11,942 nt of DNA from Saccoglossus kowalevskii (taxonomy: Eukaryota > Hemichordata > Enteropneusta > Harrimaniidae). The translations under genes were made by a program, and so were the position numbers. The notes under the pieces were generated by a model, which saw nothing but the letters and a program-made list of their open reading frames with translations, ran no database searches and had not been told where the DNA came from. The stretch lies in assembly GCF_000003605.2 (NCBI RefSeq), contig NW_003139317.1:496017-507958 (forward strand), written 5' to 3'. Below are positions 1 to 6,280 of the stretch, one piece after another. The first letter of the stretch is position 1; the number at the start of each line of letters is the position of its first letter.

Positions 1-13
1 CTGTCCATTGCAG

Positions 14-149
14 CAGTATTCCAGGTGAAACCCCAAGTTAAATATTTTGAACCTAGCATGGGGACTAAGTTTAACGACGAGTCCCAGATACTTATTCAGT
101 GTCAAATTGTCCCCCCAACACATGTGAAGTTTGAATGTGATTGGTCTAT
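14..149 (+). CDS. Candidate internal exon, extracellular-like segment
   Basis: Frame 1 is open from the left edge to a stop at 151-153. A fair acceptor (TGTCCATTGCAG) ends at 13, so the exon would begin with two bases completing a codon. A weak donor (GTAGAC) lies at 150. The peptide carries VKPQVKYFEPS and then QILIQCQIVPPTHVKFECDW, alternating hydrophobic and polar residues with two cysteines, which resembles beta strands of a secreted or extracellular domain. I do not recognise the family. An earlier donor, GTGATT after the Phe-Glu codons (end phase 1), would fit the phase of the next plus-strand candidate exon at 765. About 45 open codons in AT-rich DNA could occur by chance. The amino-acid composition is the main reason to list it. 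Confidence 0.33.
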
Positions 150-178
150 GTAGACATATCTGAGAAACATGATTCTCT

Positions 179-331
179 TCAAGCATGTAAAACCACACAA
201 CACAACATCGGTTGATGTTTGCTCCACTGTTCGAGAGCTATAAATTGGAAGTAATCTGATCCACAGTATCGGTACAGAAGTAGTTTGGCTGACAATGTTA
301 TCACAAAATGTACTACATACACCTGAACGAT
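179..331 (-). CDS. Weak candidate terminal exon, minus strand
   Basis: On the minus strand an acceptor (GTGGACTTTTTCAG) ends at 332. It is followed by 50 open codons and a TGA at 181-179. The first part is hydrophobic (IVQVYVVHFVITLSAKLLLY). It starts in phase 0, which matches the phase-0 end of the minus-strand exon at 993-858. Against it, joining them would give an unusually long unbroken hydrophobic run, and I see no AATAAA on the minus strand between 178 and 1. The true next exon may instead lie left of the window. Confidence 0.22.
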   Translation of the reverse strand: MVQVYVVHFVITLSAKLLLYRYCGSDYFQFIALEQWSKHQPMLCCVVLHA

Positions 332-397
332 CTGAAAAAGTCCACTGGCTGGAGTGCATGTATAAAAACCAATAATTGCCTATCAAAGTAATTTTAA

Positions 398-552
398 AGC
401 AGGAGAGTCGACACCTGCGCACACGCCCAAATTGATCCCAAGCGATGATAACAACGCACACCTAAAATGCAAAGGCTCATGTGTAGACGCTTGTTTGTAA
501 ACAATGGCACGCTATGTCCATCTGACGCATGTGCAGGTGACGACTCCCCGCT
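398..552. mobile_element. TTAA-flanked MITE (piggyBac-type target site)
   Basis: The element is 155 bp long and flanked by TTAA at 394-397 and 553-556. Its ends form imperfect terminal inverted repeats of about 30 bp. The left end reads AGCAGGAGAGTCGACACCTG. The reverse complement of the right end reads AGCGGGGAGTCGTCACCTG. The match continues as GCGCACACGCC against CACATGCGTC. The TTAA duplication is the signature of piggyBac-like transposases. The element has no coding capacity and is non-autonomous. Family assignment rests on the target site only. Confidence 0.68.
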
Positions 553-764
553 TTAAGCTTTGAACTTGAAATGTAAAGTCTGTAAAGTTGGTTCTAGTCT
601 TCTAGACATGCCAGTCTAGCAATTTAAATGATTTTCATGCACTGTGTAATATACCATAGACCTTAGAAAGGTTTATGATTATACTAACCATCATATGCAT
701 TAAATATTTTCTACTTTAAAAAAAACATGCGATCAGCCACAGGAAACTAATTCTTTGTTTCTAG

Positions 765-844
765 GGCCAGAGCAATTTCAGAAAGAAATCAAGTCTACAT
801 TCAGTTTTAAAACTCAACCAGAACAACTGCTCATATATTTAACA
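765..844 (+). CDS. Candidate internal exon, laminin-G-like texture
   Basis: A strong acceptor (TTCTTTGTTTCTAG) ends at 764. It is followed by an open frame to a stop at 866-868, with a donor-like GTAAAT at 845. The exon would start with two bases completing a codon and end in phase 0. The peptide includes IKSTFSFKTQPEQLLIYL. This resembles the early strands of laminin-G/neurexin-type domains, where a phrase of the type 'S-F-x-F-K-T-x-x-P-x-x-L-L-x-Y' is common. That is a resemblance judged by eye, not a domain hit. The exon would be only 26 codons, and it abuts a minus-strand exon at 858 (13-bp gap), so at least one of the two is probably not used. Confidence 0.3.
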
Positions 845-857
845 GTAAATAACTTAC

Positions 858-993
858 CGGTACTATAAATAGAGGAAAGATGGCCACCGCAATCAGTATG
901 CTAATCCGAACCAAGCCGCTCACATTGGCGGGAGTTCCGGGAAATGTGCCGTTTACGATGATTAGAGAAATAGCTGTGATGCCAAATACATTT
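858..993 (-). CDS. Candidate exon of a membrane protein, minus strand
   Basis: This is the best-bounded exon in the window. On the minus strand an acceptor with a C-rich tract (ATGCCCCCCTAG) ends at 994. It is followed by one base and 45 open codons, then the sequence CCG|GTAAGT, a full-consensus donor, at 857-852. The other two minus frames contain stops. The peptide begins NVFGITAISLIIVNG, passes a loop with two N-glycosylation sequons (NGT, NVS), and ends in a second hydrophobic segment, GLVRISILIAVAIFPLFIVP. This suggests two membrane segments joined by a short external loop. The family is not recognised. The plus strand is also open here but lacks matching splice sites. Upstream minus-strand coding sequence may be at 2070-1964, but a direct join would create a TAA, so at least one exon is missing or the two are separate genes. 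Confidence 0.52.
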
Positions 994-1462
994 CTAGGGG
1001 GGCATGAAAATGTACGCTAGCGATTACACTTATCCCGTTGGGCTTTTGATGTATAAAAGTTGTTGTTTTCGGTTGAAACGTGCCGTGACAAGTAAAATGA
1101 CGGCTAATGTTTGAAAATGTCTGTCAATCACAGTTTGAGTAAGCAAGCATATTAAGCATTCATTTACTTAGTGGGCAGAGGGTTAATTACCAATGAGCAC
1201 GTGGTGCAATCCATAGGATTGAGCGGTTCCCCTTTAAGGTAGCGAGACTACTATTCTCATTGAAAATTTACGGTTTTTACATTTATTTATTAATTGATGA
1301 AATGCACTATAAACTTTCAAATAATAAAGTCAACATAACATAGAATGTCATGTAAGTCGGTTATATGTTTTCTGAAGGAAAGCAAGGCAGCCTCAGTAGT
1401 TTTTGACAAAATCAACAACACAGGTTTAATCTGTGTGCCTATAAGTTTCAATTGCTATATAT
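994..1462. other. Non-coding stretch, nothing recognised
   Basis: AT-rich DNA. I looked for a minus-strand exon here that could link 2070-1964 to 993-858 and found none with both splice sites and an open frame. The best try, after TTGCTTTCCTTCAG at about 1370, runs into a stop without a usable donor. If the two minus-strand candidates belong to one gene, this is intron. Confidence 0.5.
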
Positions 1463-1672
1463 GTTCACACGGCAGCATTCTATCGGAGCCGAACTACTGC
1501 TCCTCCCACTGACTAACAGGAGATTATCTCCAATGCGTTCATACGGTCGGGAGCTGAATGAGAGCCGAGATCTGCCAGAGTTCGATTCAGTTCGATCAGA
1601 GCCAAACGAAACAGTGCCCTCGAATAATGAGTATGAAAAAACTGTACTGATTTTGGTGTCGTGTTTGTGTTG
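1463..1672. mobile_element. MITE of the GTTCACACG family, copy 1
   Basis: The left end, GTTCACACGGCAGCATTCTA then TCGGAGCCGAAC, matches the inverted right end of copy 2 (2407 down to 2379: GTTCACACGACAGCATTTTA then TCAGAGCCC). Both have interiors rich in AGCTGAAT, GAGCC and CGAAC. The right boundary is uncertain. A weak inverted match (GGTGTCGTGTTTGTG, near 1655-1672) suggests about 1672. Open frames of about 100 codons on both strands here are chance products of this GC-richer repeat. Confidence 0.5.
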
Positions 1673-1963
1673 TTTATTTACATGGCACAATGCTGATGGG
1701 CTGGGAGAAAAAAAAAAGTCGCGGGCCTGAGCATGAAGGTAGAAAAGACAATGCACTAGTGTTATTATTTAGGTACATGTACTAGTTCCTCGAATAAACA
1801 GGAAACCCTGGTAGCTAAAATGTGTTACAATGTACAACCTATTATTTATTGTCATGCAAAATTACCATTTTGTAATTATTCAAATGTTAGTGATATCTAC
1901 TACAATGTAGTACTATGAAGAATCTATATATCAGAGAGGGACTGCGAAAGAATCTGAACCTAC

Positions 1964-2070
1964 TAGATCGCTTCGACAATTCTTTCTTTGGTGTCTTTAA
2001 AAAGTTTCCGTTCAGTCGTAAGTTTTTGTTGCATAATTTCGTACGCCATTTTTCCCGTTGAGCTATCAAT
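1964..2070 (-). CDS. Candidate second exon, minus-strand gene
   Basis: A phase-0 acceptor (GCCACTGCGATAG) ends at 2071. It is followed by seven codons (IDSSTGK) and then the peptide MAYEIMQQKLTTERK and LFKDTKERIVEAI, ending at a donor-like TA|GTAGGT at 1963. The peptide is charged and helix-prone, with few hydrophobic stretches, and reads as an ordinary cytosolic segment. It continues in frame from the exon at 2180-2127. Without splicing at 1963 the frame stops at once (TAG TAG). Two readings are possible. Either the donor is used and the protein continues, or this is the end of a roughly 53-residue protein. The internal ATG at 2049 also has a good start context (AAAAATGG), so translation could begin there instead. 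The overlapping frame with its own ATG looks less protein-like. Confidence 0.42.
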
Positions 2071-2126
2071 CTATCGCAGTGGCAGTAATTCTTTGCTCTG
2101 ACAAGTGTATATTAGGGCGTGCGTAC

Positions 2127-2180
2127 CTCTTCTTCAAGCCGGAAATTGTGTGAAATTACGAAATATGTTGTCTCCGCCAT
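2127..2180 (-). CDS. Candidate first coding exon, minus-strand gene
   Basis: An ATG at 2180-2178 in a favourable context (AATTATGGCGG) opens 18 codons, MAETTYFVISHNFRLEEE, ending exactly at a donor-like GAG|GTACGC (2126-2121). The following intron would be 2126-2071, 56 nt, with a possible branch site CTAAT and an acceptor GCGATAG. The join is phase 0 and gives a continuous, acidic-then-helical N-terminus with the next exon. The family is not recognised. The ATGGCGG at the start overlaps a YY1-like motif, which is common at metazoan start codons. The short intron is the main weakness, because 56 nt is near the lower limit for animal splicing. Confidence 0.42.
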
Positions 2181-2253
2181 AATTGAAATGATAGGTTACT
2201 TGAAGACGATGATTGAGGGCGTGATTTCGGCTCCGACAGTTGGGCCCTGGTGC

Positions 2254-2407
2254 GTTTACATGATCGGAGCCATGTCGGGACTCAACCCTAACGGAGTTCA
2301 ACCCCGGCGGTTTAGTTGAGCCGAACTTGGCTCGAGCCGAACGCATTCACACTGCCATTTTTGCTGGCTCGAGCCGTAGGGCTCTGATAAAATGCTGTCG
2401 TGTGAAC
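2254..2407. mobile_element. MITE of the GTTCACACG family, copy 2
   Basis: The right end is TAAAATGCTGTCGTGTGAAC. The left end, GTTTACATGA then TCGGAGCC, is a shortened inverted version of it. The interior holds repeated GAGCC/GGCTC words (GCCGAACTTGGCTCGAGCCG, then AACGCATTCACAC) and can fold on itself. CpG content is much higher than in the surroundings, which suggests a younger or less decayed copy than the one near 9.8 kb. No clear target duplication was found. It lies just upstream of the candidate start codon at 2180 (minus strand). Confidence 0.55.
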
Positions 2408-2548
2408 GTAGCAAATGATTACCTCAAGACAATGTAATGTTTATTTGCCACCACTCGTAATGTTGATATTTGCCTCTCTTTTGTTCAAGTGATTGCAAAC
2501 AATTAACAGGAAATGAGACAGAGTTCAGCCAAATACACCAGTGTCTTT

Positions 2549-2556
2549 GGTTCAGT
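2549..2556. repeat. Left target-site duplication of hAT-like MITE
   Basis: GGTTCAGT here is repeated at 3267-3274, directly outside the inverted repeats of the 710-bp element. Including the preceding T makes it 9 bp. An 8-bp duplication is typical of hAT transposition. Confidence 0.65.
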
Positions 2557-3266
2557 CATGTAACTATAAACCCCAGGAAGAACAACAAAACTAAAAGGGT
2601 TAAAAAACCTTTGTCTTAGTTTATCTTACAGTGCTTTCGCTTTTGTTTCCACAACATTGGTCATACTCCATGTTAGTTGCCGCTTTGCTGGAAACGGAAA
2701 CCTTGAAAAAAAAATTTCATATCTGCGCAGTAAAATATTTCGTTCACTACACATGCGCAAACAAGTCGCTCTGCAGGGTGACCTGCAGTGTACCGGAAAT
2801 CATGCAATGGGTCAGAGTTTTAGCGAGTTTTAATAATTTTCAATGTTGTTTTTAGATTACTTCTTGTTTTTTTCAACCCTCGAAAAAATAAGGTTGCGAA
2901 ACATGGGGTTTGGTATGCTGTTTGTTGTCGAGATATCCCAACTTATTCCGTGTTTCCCTTTGATTGCCAGAAGTGGCAATTTTTTTTTTTTTTTTCCCGT
3001 TGAATGTCGCTCATTTATCAGTGTTTTTGTCTTGGCGTCATTGTTTTTTTATGCTATAACCGAAACAACTCGATCATGTGATCTCCTGAAGTCGCCCGAT
3101 TGACTCTGAAAATGACCGATAGTCGGAGATAAACGTTCATTTGCGTAAATCAGCTTATTTTTTAATGCGACGAAATAAACAGTCAAAATAAACATTCGAC
3201 ATCGCGGCAACTATCATAGTTCAAAGGAAACAAAGTGGTTGTTCTTCCTGGGGTTTATAGTTCCAT
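2557..3266. mobile_element. hAT-like non-autonomous element (710 bp)
   Basis: The ends are inverted copies. The left reads CATGTAACTATAAACCCCAG then GAAGAACAAC. The right, reversed, reads ATGGAACTATAAACCCCAGG then AAGAACAAC. Inversion resumes further in. TTTGTTTCC and TAGTTGCCGC occur at about 2642-2687 on the left and, inverted, at about 3206-3235 on the right. The left arm has gained about 45 bp between them. Direct repeats GGTTCAGT flank the element. The interior has T-runs and no long coding frame. Open frames of 74 and 86 codons inside are not convincing. The 8-9 bp duplication fits the hAT superfamily, but the terminal bases are not the usual CAGTG/CAGGG, so the superfamily call is moderate. 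Confidence 0.72.
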
Positions 3267-3274
3267 GGTTCAGT
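3267..3274. repeat. Right target-site duplication of hAT-like MITE
   Basis: GGTTCAGT, identical to 2549-2556, lies immediately after the right terminal inverted repeat. Confidence 0.65.
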
Positions 3275-3321
3275 TCACTCATTCCACTGTGTTTAGTATT
3301 GAACAAGTAAATACTATTCAG

Positions 3322-3418
3322 AGCTAAGAAGTACAAGTTTAAGACGCACCTAGATGCTGCTAGAACGTGGAAGGATAGCGACCGAGGTTTGTATTACAAC
3401 CAGGCTGAAGAATGGTTT
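3322..3418 (+). CDS. Candidate internal exon, plus-strand gene
   Basis: An acceptor-like AATACTATTCAG ends at 3321. The open frame then encodes KKYKFKTHLDAARTWKDSDR followed by G and LYYNQAEEWF. Codon choice and residue mix look like real coding sequence in a run of AT-rich non-coding DNA. There are two possible donors. GTTTGT at 3387 (phase 1) would join in frame to the membrane segment at 3991. GTAATA at 3419 (phase 0) keeps the YYNQAEEWF part. The second donor sits where the (AAT)n tail of a LINE begins, so the insertion may have disturbed or created it. A stop lies upstream in frame at 3305-3307, so this cannot be a first exon unless it starts elsewhere. The family is not recognised. Confidence 0.42.
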
Positions 3419-3419
3419 G

Positions 3420-3590
3420 TAATAATAATAATAATAATAATCTTTATTGAAACCGTATCCCGGAGTGGGATCTTAGTTGAAAATACAATAAAGTAATACA
3501 AAAAGATAGCAAAAAAAAAACAAACAAAAAACACAAGACATTCATAGACATTTGAATAAAACAAAAAGCAGAAAAAAAAAAAAAATAGTA
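3420..3590 (-). mobile_element. 3' end of a CR1/L2-type LINE, (ATT)n tail
   Basis: Read on the minus strand, the segment has T-rich sequence and then TTTATTGTATTTTCAACTAA, GATCCCACTCCGGGATACGG and TTTCAATAAAGATT, ending in about six ATT repeats. The order 'TTGTATTTT - AGATCYCA - GGGATA - CAATAAAGA - short tandem tail' is shared with the plus-strand element at the right edge of the window. Short microsatellite tails after AATAAAG are typical of CR1/L2-clade LINEs. No reverse-transcriptase sequence is present, so the copy is strongly 5'-truncated. The 5' limit is approximate. Confidence 0.62.
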
Positions 3591-3990
3591 GTTGTAGTAA
3601 AAGACGATGACTGCCCTATCAACAATCTGTCAGTGTCAGAAAGGAAAATATCAGCATCTGGGTTCGACGACGACGATGACAACGATAATGATTGAATGAA
3701 GTACTGGGGCAAGTATCTAATTGCAAAATATGCAAAACAGGAATTTTGGTCATATACATGCATGTACAAGAGAATTTGGAGCATCATGGATGGTGGAGGC
3801 AAAACTCAATTATAATTCCCTATTCTAATCCTCAAAATAAGACCATCTTTATTTGTTCTAGCGAACAAAATTAACAGATATTCAAGATTAATTTTTTTTG
3901 CTGCCAACTACGGCAAGTATGAATGTTATTGTTCTCTGAACTCCTTACTCATGCTGAATGAGCGATGAATTTTTTCAAAACTAATTAAAG
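3591..3990. other. AT-rich stretch, no feature supported
   Basis: Contains A-runs and T-runs and a patch of GAC/GAT triplets near 3665-3690. Short open frames of 60-86 codons here are low-complexity (poly-Ser, poly-Phe) and are not supported as genes. Confidence 0.5.
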
Positions 3991-4120
3991 TTCTGGGAGC
4001 ATCTGTGCTACACCTGATTGCTTTGAGCCTTGGGTTCATATTGCCGACTGCTTGGCTGTTTCATGGCTATCCCATTCCTTTATTTTTGTTTGCCTCATAT
4101 ATTGGGATGTCTCAATACAT
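3991..4120 (+). CDS. Candidate membrane-spanning exon, plus-strand gene
   Basis: After an AG at 3990 (weak acceptor, AACTAATTAAAG) comes an open frame encoding VLHLIALSLGFILPTAWLF, HG, then YPIPLFLFASYIGMSQY. These are two hydrophobic segments split by a short polar turn. It begins with two bases completing a codon, which fits donor GTTTGT at 3387. A donor-like AT|GTGAAA ends it at 4120 in phase 2, which fits an acceptor at 5067 (ATTACAG|A). The alternative is that the frame ends at the TGA at 4122-4124, with AATAAA at 4161 as polyadenylation signal. T-rich DNA readily yields hydrophobic frames, so chance is a real alternative. The family is not recognised. Confidence 0.33.
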
Positions 4121-4160
4121 GTGAAAAAAGACCTTGATGTGAAAACAAATCGGTTGTGCC

Positions 4161-4166
4161 AATAAA
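4161..4166 (+). promoter_or_regulatory. AATAAA, possible polyadenylation signal
   Basis: AATAAA lies 37 nt after the in-frame TGA that closes the membrane-like frame at 3991-4124. It would be meaningful only if that stop is used. The hexamer is common in AT-rich DNA. Confidence 0.2.
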
Positions 4167-4257
4167 CAAGCTTGAAAATCATTGTGGTGACTTCATCAAA
4201 GTTTATGTCTTTCAAAATACACTGTACGAGGTCTTTAACAAAAAATTGAAGTAGACC

Positions 4258-4300
4258 TATAATAATAATAATAAAGATAATTTATTGCATCCTATTGTAC
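4258..4300 (-). mobile_element. Possible second LINE 3' tail
   Basis: On the minus strand the sequence reads TACAATAGGATGCAATAAAT then TATCTTTATTATTATTATAG. The GGATGCAATAAA then (TTA)n arrangement echoes the LINE tails at 3420 and 11.9 kb. Only the last 40 or so bases are recognisable, so it may be an old fragment. Confidence 0.38.
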
Positions 4301-4898
4301 TTGGATTAACACCAAATTTTCACAGTGACGATGAGAAGAACTAGAATGTATCCACACAAACTATTTTGTGAATTATGCGACTAAAACTGATCAGACACAT
4401 TCAATTTAGCAGACTATTGAACAACTAGGAAAAGTGAAAACAACAGTATGAATGCACAATTATTTTTTTTCTACAGAAAAATTCACTTGCCCAGGGCAAG
4501 TGTGAATTGGAGGTGTGGCTACGCTAATGATTGTTGTTAATCACTTACATAGCCTATGACGCATCCTGTTTCAGCAGTCCAACATCGTGTGACTTTGATT
4601 GACAGTATAGTAATTATTCAAGATTATTCGTACGTCCCTTTCCCCGGTTCATGTTTTTACTTTTATCTGCCAAAATCTCAGCTCGTACACTATTTATTGT
4701 CATAAATACTACACACTATCACTGCTGTTATATTCATAGTCACATGCATCCACTTTGGCACGACATAATAGACCTGTTTTTACAAGCAAGGAAATAATCC
4801 CTATTGTTTAGGAGCATATTTATAGTATATCTTGGCCTTTAATACAGTTTTAAATGTGTCATCTTTTATACATAACCTTTAGTGGCAGATTAAGCAAT
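4301..4898. other. Non-coding stretch
   Basis: No gene recognised. It holds a 19-bp perfect palindrome at 4484-4502 and otherwise unremarkable AT-rich sequence. If the plus-strand exon model is right, this is intron. Confidence 0.45.
4484..4502. repeat. Perfect 19-bp palindrome
   Basis: CACTTGCCCAGGGCAAGTG has 9-bp arms around a single A and is flanked by near-symmetrical AATT. It could be a dimeric protein-binding site or the centre of a fold-back repeat. Confidence 0.75.
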
Positions 4899-4997
4899 GT
4901 AATCTTTCCCCTCACTACCAGCTGTATAGCAACCAGCTTGTTTATTGGTATAGACAATTTCAAGCCAATGCCAATGCCAAGGCAGGGAAAAGATTAC
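4899..4997. repeat. 99-bp inverted repeat
   Basis: GTAATCTTTCCCCT (4899-4912) is mirrored by AGGGAAAAGATTAC (4984-4997), with one mismatch over 14 bp. The interior holds AGCTGTATAGCAACCAGCTT and a short GCCAAT duplication. It may be a small fold-back element. No target duplication was seen. Confidence 0.45.
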
Positions 4998-5108
4998 CGG
5001 CGCCAATGCTTGATTGTGTTTAGCTAGTATGGCTAACATCTTGACACTATACATTGCGACATTACAGATTGAGGGGACTAACGTACGGCAGATGTTGTTT
5101 CCTTGCAG

Positions 5109-5272
5109 GGTTCTTTTTCCACATTAGACTAGTACTCTGCTACGACGTACACATAGTCAACATATACGGCAGTGCTAAGACGTCAAGCAAAACGATGGTA
5201 TCTGAAACAACGCAGCCAGAAATCGGAATGTCAGAGTCAGCAACGTTCAAAAACCTGGGCTCTTCAACATAA
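5109..5272 (+). CDS. Candidate terminal exon with membrane segment and Ser/Thr tail
   Basis: A strong acceptor (TGTTGTTTCCTTGCAG) ends at 5108. The frame continues 54 codons to TAA at 5270-5272. It starts with a hydrophobic stretch, GFFFHIRLVLCYDVHIVNIY, followed by a Ser/Thr-rich hydrophilic tail ending SATFKNLGSST. This looks like a last membrane helix and cytoplasmic C-terminus. Third-position use of G/C (ACG, GTC, TAC, AGC) is higher than in the surroundings. An earlier acceptor at 5067 (ACATTACAG) would add 14 codons in the same frame and match the phase of the exon at 3991-4120. An in-frame ATG at 5054 is less likely as a true start. The family is not recognised. The downstream AATAAA at 5623 is compatible with a 3' UTR of about 370 nt. 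Confidence 0.47.
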
Positions 5273-6280
5273 CAAGAAACACTAGTCATTTACATGTGTA
5301 GTCACAGATGAAAACAAGTGATAGTCTCGCTACAGTAAGCATGAGCTTAAAGCCTGAAAAAACAACAGGTGATAAAGATAATCTCTCTTTCTCAAACAGC
5401 AAGTATGTTTTGCATTCGATAATACACAGATATCACAAAGGTAGCTGGTAGATCATTAAAACAGACTTGACTTTTACACTATAGAGTTTTATTTCATTCT
5501 GAGATAAAAAAAATATGAACTACTTTTTGTCCAAAACATTTGTTTCTATAGTGAACAATTATAACCTTATCTCAAAATTTCTTCCGGTTACACATGGTTG
5601 TCACAGGTTATTGAAAAATTCCAATAAACACTATTTAACTTTGATGAAATAATGCTTTAAAAGGGGTTCCAAAAATTTTTTTTGCAAACAGATTTTCCTT
5701 CAAAAAATATTTCATACTACAGAAAATACAAGTTTATGATGCCCGAATCAATAATAATGTAAAATTTTTAAAAACAAGTGACCTTGCAGCAGTGGCAGTT
5801 ACTAGGTGAATAGGAGAAGTGGAATTTCTGACAGTTTAGTAATTGTGGCAATGGTCACTGGAATGGTCACATATACTGTAAGAGGAAACGTATTTGTGCA
5901 TGTAATGCATGGATATGTATAATTGATGATGTGAGTGTACAAGAAATTGTAGTTGAAACATGACGTTGTTGTCACTATTACCAGAATATATTATATATTT
6001 TTGCATTATTTGGTTACTGTACATGTGACTGAATTGAGAATGACAAAGCTATTGTGAATGAGAGAATTTCAAAAAAATAAGTGATCTTCGGTGACAGCGG
6101 AGCTAACAAAAAACAGTAACAAATTCATTCTCCCTATTTACAAGGCGTAACAACATAAAGCATGAGATATCAACAGGTGGCAGAGACTTCACCTCCAAAC
6201 TTAAAGCATATGAATAAACACATAAAGGCAGCAGAGATTAAAGGCTTCCCGATAAACTGCAATTTAATAGTGATATTAAA
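5273..6280. other. Probable 3' UTR then non-coding DNA
   Basis: The first about 370 bases would be the 3' UTR of the plus-strand gene if the terminal exon is real. The remainder is AT-rich with no supported gene. An open frame on the minus strand at 5836-6024 is rich in His, Tyr and Ser and has no supporting features. Confidence 0.4.
5623..5628 (+). promoter_or_regulatory. Polyadenylation signal AATAAA
   Basis: AATAAA follows the candidate stop at 5272 by about 350 nt, and TTTAACTTTGATG lies just downstream. It is the first canonical hexamer after that stop that I see. Confidence 0.3.

Noticed and set aside
102-461. Minus-strand frame of 119 codons
   Set aside because: Crosses the TTAA-flanked MITE and reads as random Cys/Ser/Phe-rich sequence. 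A different minus frame fits the splice-bounded segment at 331-179 better.
503-537. ATG exon-like frame MARYVHLTHVQ followed by GTGACG
   Set aside because: It lies inside the right arm of the TTAA-flanked MITE. The donor is part of the inverted repeat.
890-1020. Plus-strand frame beginning AAGATGGCC across the membrane exon
   Set aside because: It is the antisense of the minus-strand exon in register. It lacks splice sites, whereas the minus strand has both.
1448-1756. Open frames of about 100 codons on both strands
   Set aside because: They coincide with the GC-richer MITE copy and run into low-complexity A/T. There is no domain texture.
4484-4502. p53-type response element
   Set aside because: GGGCAAGTG only partly fits RRRCWWGYYY and the second half fails. 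Kept only as a palindrome.
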